Under the pieces are notes generated by a model. That model was not told the DNA's origin. It was given only the letters and a program-made list of their open reading frames with translations, and ran no database searches. The translations under genes were made by a program, and so were the position numbers. Of a stretch of 5,281 bases of DNA, positions 1 to 4,382 are shown piece after piece (within the stretch, counting starts at the first letter, position 1; each line of letters starts with the position of its first letter). The DNA comes from Oscillospiraceae bacterium. Lineage in GTDB: Bacteria > Bacillota > Clostridia > Oscillospirales > Ruminococcaceae. The stretch spans positions 1-5,281 of the forward strand of contig JAFQBO010000002.1 in the NCBI GenBank assembly GCA_017416665.1, written 5' to 3'.

Positions 1-275
1 ATGTAAGACCTGAACAACCTGCAAAAGCACAACAATCGATATACGTTACCGAATCCGGTATTACTATTGATGTAAGACCTGAACAACCTGCAAAAGCACA
101 ACAATCGATATACGTTACCGAATCCGGTATTACTATTGATGTAAGACCTGAACAACCTGCAAAAGCATGATAACCAATACATGTTACCGAATCTGCTATT
201 GCTATTGATGTAAGGCTTGAACATCCTGTAAAAGTATAACGACCAATACTCTTTACAGAATCAGGAATTATGATT
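1..275. repeat. Tandem 69-bp repeats inside the LRR gene
   Basis: Units begin at 1, 70, 139 and 208, an exact 69-bp period, which equals 23 codons. Units 1-69 and 70-138 are identical base for base. The first 29 bases of the third unit (139-167) also match, then it diverges. The fourth unit (208 to about 275) is clearly related but degenerate. The period keeps the minus-strand reading frame, so gain or loss of units would change the number of leucine-rich repeats without a frameshift. Confidence 0.95.
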
Positions 276-412
276 TCAGTAATATTATTTTTTTGGATAT
301 AGTTCTTATTTATTTCACATAAATCTCCGTTTTTACTGATTTCTTTGAAAATCATTTTCTGTTGTTCCGAAAGTTCATATGATTCAGCATCATAATCTGT
401 TCTTATCTTCAA
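1..412 (-). CDS. BspA-type leucine-rich-repeat protein, 3' end cut off by window edge
   Basis: The minus strand is open from a TTG at 412-410 to the left edge, giving 137 codons without a stop. The TTG is chosen because a strong GGGAGG (425-420) lies 7 nt upstream and an in-frame TAG (442-440) closes the frame. Residues 1 to about 43 form a polar N-terminal part (MKIRTDYDAESYELSEQQ...). From about residue 44 the protein is made of 23-residue repeats of the form LTSIxIPDSVTxIxxxAFAGCSG, which is the BspA/LRR_5 (Treponema pallidum-type) leucine-rich repeat. About four units are visible. Such proteins are known as surface adhesins or binding scaffolds, but no signal peptide or membrane segment is seen at this N-terminus, so its location is open. 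The usual Gly-Asp/Asn-Tyr before AF is replaced by Asp-Cys-Cys in two units, which makes it cysteine-rich. The family call is firm; the ligand and total length are unknown. Confidence 0.88.
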   Translation of the reverse strand, partial: MKIRTDYDAESYELSEQQKMIFKEISKNGDLCEINKNYIQKNNITEIIIPDSVKSIGRYTFTGCSSLTSIAIADSVTCIGYHAFAGCSGLTSIVIPDSVTYIDCCAFAGCSGLTSIVIPDSVTYIDCCAFAGCSGLT

Positions 413-419
413 ATATGTT

Positions 420-425
420 CCTCCC
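420..425 (-). promoter_or_regulatory. Ribosome binding site of the LRR gene
   Basis: The minus strand reads AAAAAAGGGAGGA. GGGAGG (425-420) is followed by a 7-nt spacer and TTG at 412-410. This site supports the TTG start. The next in-frame candidate, TTG at 439-437, lies upstream of the site and so cannot use it. Confidence 0.75.
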
Positions 426-442
426 TTTTTTACAATCAACTA

Positions 443-454
443 AGAACCTGTTCT
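443..454. promoter_or_regulatory. Short dyad AGAAC-CT-GTTCT at the LRR transcription start (possible operator)
   Basis: A perfect 5+2+5 inverted repeat lies a few bases downstream of the -10 box at 463-458. It covers the expected transcription start near 451. That position suits a repressor site. It could be chance in a short AT-rich region, and no regulator is encoded in the window. Confidence 0.3.
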
Positions 455-457
455 CAT

Positions 458-486
458 ATTATATCATATATATTTTTAACTTTCCA
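458..486 (-). promoter_or_regulatory. Promoter of the LRR gene (extended -10)
   Basis: On the minus strand a perfect TATAAT (463-458) is preceded by TGA (466-464), the TGn of an extended -10. TGGAAA (486-481) sits 17 bp upstream of the -10 and matches four of six -35 positions. The expected start near 451 gives a leader of roughly 40 nt before the TTG codon. The promoter lies just downstream of the SCP2 gene's terminator, so the LRR gene is probably transcribed on its own. Confidence 0.7.
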
Positions 487-500
487 TTGATTTTTTTCAC

Positions 501-530
501 AAAAAAAGAGTCCGGAGTTTTCCGAACCCT
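501..530 (-). terminator. Intrinsic terminator after the SCP2 gene
   Basis: Read on the minus strand, AGGGTTCGGA (530-521) pairs with TCCGGACTCT (516-507) around an AAAC loop. This is a 10-bp stem with two G-T pairs, followed at once by a run of T (507-501). It begins about 9 bases after the SCP2 stop codon. On the plus strand the same stem is followed by TTTTATTTAT, so it may also stop transcription coming from the left. Confidence 0.88.
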
Positions 531-538
531 TTTATTTA

Positions 539-952
539 TCAGCTTGCGAGAGCTGACTTTTTAGATGTTTTCTTTGATGCTGTCTTTTCAGCCTTTTTTG
601 CCTTTTTTTCAGCCTTCTTGTCAGGCTTTACAGCTTCGGCAATCTTCTGGAATTCAAGAGCCTTTTCGATACTTCCCTCAACCTTGAGTTTACCAACTGT
701 AAAAGCGGCAACAGGATTAAGTGAACCATCAATAAGCTTTAAGAAATTCTTTGCTGAAATGATGAACTTACAGTCATGATCGTAATATTCATATGGTTCA
801 ATGTGAAGTTCCTTGTCCTTGAGTTCTATGTAGAAAGCACCCTCGCCCTCACCTGTAATATCAACCTGAATTGCAAGATGGTTGTCAAAACCGCTTACAT
901 CAGCCTGCATTATAATTTCCTTTGACTTTTCAAAAATTTCCTCGTATGTCAT
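539..952 (-). CDS. SCP2 sterol-binding domain protein with lysine-rich tail
   Basis: This is a 137-residue soluble protein. Residues 1 to about 108 are a compact SCP2 (sterol carrier protein 2) domain of the kind common as single small proteins in clostridia. Visible family features are MTYEEIFEKSK, the GEGEGAFYIE strand (35-43), EPYEYYDHD (52-60), a stretch like FIISAKNFLKLIDGSLNPVA (63-82), and GKLKVEGSIEKALEF (87-101). SCP2 folds have a hydrophobic pocket that binds fatty acids, acyl-CoA or other lipids; there is no catalytic motif. Residues 109-137 are low-complexity, with 12 lysines plus Ala, Ser and Thr, and could contact acidic lipids or nucleic acid. The ATG at 952 has AAAGGA (968-963) 10 nt upstream, a slightly long spacing. 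The gene has its own promoter candidate and terminator, so it is probably a separate unit, although it lies beside an acyl-activating operon. Confidence 0.88.
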   Translation of the reverse strand: MTYEEIFEKSKEIIMQADVSGFDNHLAIQVDITGEGEGAFYIELKDKELHIEPYEYYDHDCKFIISAKNFLKLIDGSLNPVAAFTVGKLKVEGSIEKALEFQKIAEAVKPDKKAEKKAKKAEKTASKKTSKKSALAS

Positions 953-973
953 CGTTTTTCATTCCTTTTATAA

Positions 974-1002
974 TTTATAATTTTATTTAGAAGTTGTATC
1001 AA
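974..1002 (-). promoter_or_regulatory. Candidate promoter of the SCP2 gene
   Basis: On the minus strand TTGATA (1002-997) and TATAAA (979-974) are 17 bp apart, each matching five of six consensus bases. The -35 box lies inside the downstream arm of the palindrome at 989-1151. The expected start near 967 would leave a leader of only about 15 nt, with AAAGGA almost at its 5' end. That is unusual, so a start a little upstream from another AT-rich box remains possible. Confidence 0.45.
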
Positions 1003-1151
1003 TAGGATTTGTGCATAGATTTTTGAGCATAATTTTAATCAGAACAAGGAAGGATTTTGCAGTTTTACTTGTGTAAGACAAAAAATCCTGACGCAGTTAT
1101 TATTAAAATTTGCCAAAAAGATATGTACTATAGCCTGTTGGTGCAACTTCT
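989..1151. repeat. 163-bp imperfect palindrome between the ligase and SCP2 genes
   Basis: The two halves are inverted copies about a centre near 1070. The outer 8 bp, AGAAGTTG (989-996) and CAACTTCT (1144-1151), are perfect. The arms 989-1039 and 1102-1151 then align along their length with three single-base bulges and scattered mismatches. They end in a perfect 9-bp block (AATTTTAAT, 1031-1039, with ATTAAAATT, 1102-1110). Farther in, AGGATTTT (1051-1058) and AAAATCCT (1082-1089) share the same centre. By hand alignment about 41 of 50 arm positions are Watson-Crick paired. It starts on the last base of the ligase stop codon and has no long T-run after it on either side. It may be a long RNA hairpin acting as a terminator or mRNA stabiliser, or a small inverted-repeat (MITE-like) element. 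No target duplication is visible. Confidence 0.75.
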
Positions 1152-2701
1152 CAGACAAGTTCACCCTTTGAAGTCTGCATTGTTCTCTTAATCTTCTTTG
1201 AAGGTGTCTTGTCAAACTCTGTTTCTCTGAGTCTTAAACGGCGTATAGTCTTTGAAGATGAAAGTGTATCATTTACCTTTTTGATTTCTTCGTTAAGAGC
1301 CGCAACAACATCTTCTCTTGTCATATCCTTTGTAAGATCGGCATTCGGGAATATTTCAGCTGTAACGAAGCCATCTTCACCATAAACCATAATTTCTGCA
1401 ACAAGTTCAACAACCGCAAACTTGTTTTCGAGTTCTTCCGGAGATACGTTTTCGCCGTTACTTAAAATAATAAGATTTTTCTTTCTGCCTGTAATAAACA
1501 CTCTGTTTTCGTCGTCAACATAGCCCAAATCACCTGTTCTGAGCCAGCCATCTTCTGTAAGAGCTTCTGCGGTAGCCTCAGGATTTTTGTAGTAGCCCTG
1601 CATTACAGACGGACTCTTTACTGTAATTTCGCCGTCTACTATCTTTACAGTGCAGCCGTTTACAATCATACCTACGTCACCGATATTTTCAACATCAAGA
1701 GTAGCTGTTGAAATTCTTGGTGAACACTCAGTCATGCCGTAACCCTGACTAATCGGAATACCAAAGCTCTTGTATTCTGCCACAACCTCAGGTGCAAGAT
1801 AAGCACCACCACTGAAAATACCCTTTAATCTTCCGCCGAAGAAAGCCTGTGCCACAGCCGCCGCAGGAAGTTTTTTAGCCTTTGCCGCCGCATTAATCTG
1901 TTTGCAGATAGTCTGTGCAATCATCGGTACAAGGAGCATAAGTGTAGGTTTGAAAAGCTGTAAATTCTGTGCGATACGCATAAGGGAGTCGTTTACACAA
2001 AGTGTCGCACCATATCTGATTGAACAGAGAATATCACATGTAAAGCAATACACATGATGCACCGGCAGAACGGTAAGAAGTACATCTTCTGTAGAGCTTT
2101 CATTGTCCTGACACATTGCATTGTCGATCAGATTTCCGTGAGTGAGCATAACACCCTTGCTCAGACCCGTAGTACCCGATGTGTAAACAATGGCAGCAAG
2201 TGAATCTGCCTCAACAGGAGTCTGTGTCTTAGGTTCATACTTTGCAAGGATTTCTGAAAGGTTGTTGTCCGCATCTTCATTGTCCTGCATAGCAACATAG
2301 GTCTTTACCTGTGGTGAAAGCTTTTTGATGGCAGGAATCATCGGAGCGTATCTTGCATCATAGAAAAACACGGTAACATCAGCTCTGTTGATATGGTCAG
2401 CAATATCTTCACATGAAAGCTGTGCATCAAGAGGTACTGCAACGTTTCCGCCTGAAACAGTACCGAAATAGCTTACAAGATAGTTATAGCTTGTGAGACC
2501 GATTACAGCGGCATGAACCTTTTCACCATTTGTTGCTTCCTTTAAAAATTCAGCCACACGCATACTGTCATTGTAAAAGCTGTTGAAAGACTTTTCAGAA
2601 ACTTCCTTACCGGCTTTTTCCTTAACAAAAGTCTTGTCGCCGAATTCCGCAGCTGACTGTGTAATAAGGTCAAGCAGAGTTTTTACATTATTCTTGTCCA
2701 T
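1151..2701 (-). CDS. AMP-forming acyl-activating enzyme (acyl-CoA/acyl-ACP synthetase-like)
   Basis: This 516-residue protein belongs to the ANL adenylate-forming superfamily and covers the full N- and C-terminal domains without a fused carrier domain. Core motifs are the phosphate loop YTSGTTGLSKG (173-183), LPVHHVY (212-218), QGYGMTECSP (319-328), WLRTGDLGYVD (386-396), hinge-region GRKKNLI (405-411), and the C-terminal lysine loop DKTPSKKIKR (497-506; the catalytic lysine is probably 503). The overall look is that of bacterial long-chain acyl-CoA synthetases. Such enzymes turn an acid plus ATP into acyl-AMP and pass it to CoA or a phosphopantetheine arm. The carrier protein gene 10 nt upstream suggests transfer to that carrier, which is inference. 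The start is set at ATG 2701-2699 because AAGGAG lies 6 nt before it. A longer reading from 2746 would overlap the carrier gene and add 15 residues of no family character. The substrate cannot be read from sequence. Confidence 0.9.
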   Translation of the reverse strand: MDKNNVKTLLDLITQSAAEFGDKTFVKEKAGKEVSEKSFNSFYNDSMRVAEFLKEATNGEKVHAAVIGLTSYNYLVSYFGTVSGGNVAVPLDAQLSCEDIADHINRADVTVFFYDARYAPMIPAIKKLSPQVKTYVAMQDNEDADNNLSEILAKYEPKTQTPVEADSLAAIVYTSGTTGLSKGVMLTHGNLIDNAMCQDNESSTEDVLLTVLPVHHVYCFTCDILCSIRYGATLCVNDSLMRIAQNLQLFKPTLMLLVPMIAQTICKQINAAAKAKKLPAAAVAQAFFGGRLKGIFSGGAYLAPEVVAEYKSFGIPISQGYGMTECSPRISTATLDVENIGDVGMIVNGCTVKIVDGEITVKSPSVMQGYYKNPEATAEALTEDGWLRTGDLGYVDDENRVFITGRKKNLIILSNGENVSPEELENKFAVVELVAEIMVYGEDGFVTAEIFPNADLTKDMTREDVVAALNEEIKKVNDTLSSSKTIRRLRLRETEFDKTPSKKIKRTMQTSKGELV

Positions 2702-2707
2702 AGAAAG

Positions 2708-2713
2708 CTCCTT
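2708..2713 (-). promoter_or_regulatory. Ribosome binding site of the acyl-activating enzyme, overlapping the carrier protein stop
   Basis: AAGGAG (2713-2708) sits 6 nt before ATG 2701-2699. Its first two bases are the last two of the carrier protein's TAA stop (2714-2712). It fixes the start of the ligase and suggests translational coupling to the carrier protein. Confidence 0.8.
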
Positions 2714-2939
2714 ATTTTTTAAGTGTTTCGATATACTTGATGGCATCGCCGACAGTTGAGAGCTTTACAACCTCCTGCTCATCAACCTGAATATCCATTG
2801 AACCCTCAAGCTCACCGATAAGGCACATGAAGTCATATGAATTCATACCGAGATCTTCAATAAATCTTGAGTCTTCAGTAATGCTGTCAGCATCAACGTC
2901 AACGTAATTGCAGATAATTTCCTTTAAAGTTTCAAGCAT
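2712..2939 (-). CDS. Stand-alone acyl/peptidyl carrier protein
   Basis: This 75-residue acidic protein has the four-helix carrier protein pattern. The DLGMNSYDFMCL motif (29-40) places Ser34 as the attachment site for 4'-phosphopantetheine at the start of helix II. Helix I is MLETLKEIICNYVDV, and the C-terminal part ends VGDAIKYIETLKK. The length is normal for a free carrier protein. It lies between a condensation-like enzyme and an acyl-activating enzyme, so it is more likely the dedicated carrier of this cassette than the housekeeping fatty-acid ACP, which is usually found among fab or plsX genes. A phosphopantetheinyl transferase must act on it; none is in the window. The start at ATG 2939-2937 has AAGGAG 7 nt upstream. 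Confidence 0.93.
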   Translation of the reverse strand: MLETLKEIICNYVDVDADSITEDSRFIEDLGMNSYDFMCLIGELEGSMDIQVDEQEVVKLSTVGDAIKYIETLKK

Positions 2940-2946
2940 AGTAATT

Positions 2947-2952
2947 CTCCTT
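2947..2952 (-). promoter_or_regulatory. Ribosome binding site of the carrier protein, overlapping the upstream stop
   Basis: AAGGAG (2952-2947) sits 7 nt before the carrier protein ATG. It shares two bases with the TAA stop (2953-2951) of the condensation-like gene. This is the same arrangement as at the next junction, which suggests coupled translation with controlled stoichiometry. Confidence 0.8.
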
Positions 2953-4366
2953 AAATCATTTCAAGTATTTCACCGACTGTACGGTTCGGATCTTCAATTC
3001 CTCTGAAAAGTACACGGCAGAGGTAGTAATAGAGGTATTCCATTTCGTGTTCGTTTACAACGTCTTTCTTGTATTCAAAATTGAAGTTAAGACCGTTGTC
3101 CTCTGGACGGTGCATAACAGTAAGATAAAGCGGTGATGCCGCAACACCGTTTGAGTACCAGAAGCTCTTGTATTCAATGTCAGGAGTATCAGGTGATGAA
3201 TCCTTCATTGTAAGAGGCTGGTATGTAAAGTTGATGCTTTCGTAGCTTGCACCCGGAGCAAACTTTCTGTACATTGAACGTTTCATTGTAAGTTCGATCG
3301 GGTCGTAGTTGGCGTGTCTGAACAGCTTGTTCTGTTCCTGCTGGATAATCTGGAGAGCCTCAAGGAAAGTACATTCCGGCTCAACGATGGTACGGAGCGG
3401 GAAGAAATGAATTCTTGTACCGCCTGAACGCTTTTCGAGGAGTGTACCACGTCTTGCGATACAACTCTTTATTGAAACGTCCTTTTCATCATTGTTAAAC
3501 TTTGAAAGAACTGTACGAAGTCCCATAAGGAGCAGATTTGCCATAGGAACTCTGTTTTCTGTACAGAATTTCATAAGCTTTGCAGATGCATCATCTTCAA
3601 GATGGTAAACAGAAATTGACGCATCAAGAGTAGTCGATGTAATAACCGCACTTCTCAAATCCGGATTCCCGCTTTCACGTCTCTGTGTAAGAAGTCTTCC
3701 CATACCTGTAAAGTCGGTATACATAGGTTCGTTTTCACATTCGATTTCTGCTTTCCAGAACTCTGTATCCTTCTGTCTTGCAACAGAATTGTTCTCGTAT
3801 TCGAGATCCTTTTCAACTGCCTTTAAGTATGACTGCATATCCTTAGGCATCGGGAAATCATACATTCTTGCACAGTAAAGCTCAATAATATCACGGCTGA
3901 ACGCAATAATCGAGCTTGAGTCCATTGTCATATGGTCAACCTTGAGATATGTACCGTTATAGCCGTTCGGAAGCTTAATCATCATGATTTTGTTCATTGG
4001 TGAATTGTATCTTTCAAACGGTTCTGCCGTCCACTTTCTGAGAGTATTGTGAGCGTGTTCCTCGCTGTCGTTTGAGAAATCTATAAGCGGTATTTCTCTT
4101 TCTTCAAAAGGAACGACATACTGATAGACAGCATCTTCCTCAGGGTCGTGAATAAATCTGAGTCTCATTGAATCCATACGTCTGTATGCTTCATAGATAC
4201 ATTCCTTCAGAACATCAAAATTCAAATCATGCTTGAAATAAAGTCCTGTACCTATGCAGAGTACCTGATGGAACGGACAGTATTTGATTGTGTAGTAATG
4301 AAGTCTCTGAGCCGCTGTCAGCGGATAGCACTTTGTCGGTGCTCCGTTAATAATAAATTCTTTCAT
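2951..4366 (-). CDS. Condensation-fold acyltransferase (NRPS condensation domain-like)
   Basis: This is a 471-residue stand-alone protein of the CoA-dependent acyltransferase fold used by NRPS condensation domains, PapA-type and wax-ester acyltransferases. Counting from the upper ATG at 4372, family landmarks run in order: YPLTAAQRLHYYT (16-28, the C1-like start), MDSMRLRF (66-73), the active site VDHMTMDSSS (145-154), EFWK (204-207), GGTRIHFFPLRTIV (317-330), HANYDPIEL (353-361) and FTYQPL (382-387). The catalytic histidine (147) and aspartate (151) of HHxxxDG are kept, while the first His is Asp and the Gly is Ser. It should move an acyl group from the carrier protein to an amine or alcohol; the acceptor is unknown. 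No membrane segment is seen. Two ATGs, 4372 and 4366, are in frame. AGGGAG ends only 1 nt before the first but 7 nt before the second, so 4366 is chosen. Confidence 0.87.
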   Translation of the reverse strand: MKEFIINGAPTKCYPLTAAQRLHYYTIKYCPFHQVLCIGTGLYFKHDLNFDVLKECIYEAYRRMDSMRLRFIHDPEEDAVYQYVVPFEEREIPLIDFSNDSEEHAHNTLRKWTAEPFERYNSPMNKIMMIKLPNGYNGTYLKVDHMTMDSSSIIAFSRDIIELYCARMYDFPMPKDMQSYLKAVEKDLEYENNSVARQKDTEFWKAEIECENEPMYTDFTGMGRLLTQRRESGNPDLRSAVITSTTLDASISVYHLEDDASAKLMKFCTENRVPMANLLLMGLRTVLSKFNNDEKDVSIKSCIARRGTLLEKRSGGTRIHFFPLRTIVEPECTFLEALQIIQQEQNKLFRHANYDPIELTMKRSMYRKFAPGASYESINFTYQPLTMKDSSPDTPDIEYKSFWYSNGVAASPLYLTVMHRPEDNGLNFNFEYKKDVVNEHEMEYLYYYLCRVLFRGIEDPNRTVGEILEMI

Positions 4367-4373
4367 TTTCATG

Positions 4374-4379
4374 CTCCCT
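4374..4379 (-). promoter_or_regulatory. Ribosome binding site that selects the second ATG of the condensation-like gene
   Basis: AGGGAG (4379-4374) is followed by C, ATGAAA and ATG. Spacing is 1 nt to the first ATG (4372), which is too short, and 7 nt to the second (4366), which is typical. The difference is two residues. Confidence 0.6.
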
Positions 4380-4382
4380 GTA

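Noticed and set aside
1..170. Plus-strand open frame through the repeats (VRPEQPAKAQQ...), closed by TGA at 168-170
   Set aside because: The minus strand gives a well-known BspA-type repeat with a start codon and ribosome binding site. The plus frame is a by-product of the 69-bp periodicity and has no start in the window.
1..275. CRISPR-like or intergenic direct repeats
   Set aside because: Units are contiguous with no spacers, have a 23-codon period and read as leucine-rich repeats.
443..454. LexA (SOS) box
   Set aside because: Firmicutes LexA sites have GAAC and GTTC separated by four bases; here the gap is two.
379..564. Plus-strand 61-codon frame
   Set aside because: It runs antisense across the LRR start, its promoter and the terminator. 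The composition is what AT-rich intergenic DNA would give, with no family resemblance.
1051..1089. Ordinary intrinsic terminator for the ligase operon (AGGATTTT / AAAATCCT)
   Set aside because: The loop is over 20 nt, the stem is AT-rich and no T-run follows on the minus strand. It is better explained as the inner part of the long palindrome.
2702..2746. Longer N-terminus of the ligase starting at 2746
   Set aside because: It would overlap the carrier protein by 35 bases and lacks family-like sequence. ATG 2701 has a proper ribosome binding site.
1151..2939. dltA/dltC-type D-alanylation genes
   Set aside because: The ligase looks like a long-chain acyl-CoA synthetase, and neither a dltB-type membrane acyltransferase nor dltD is present.
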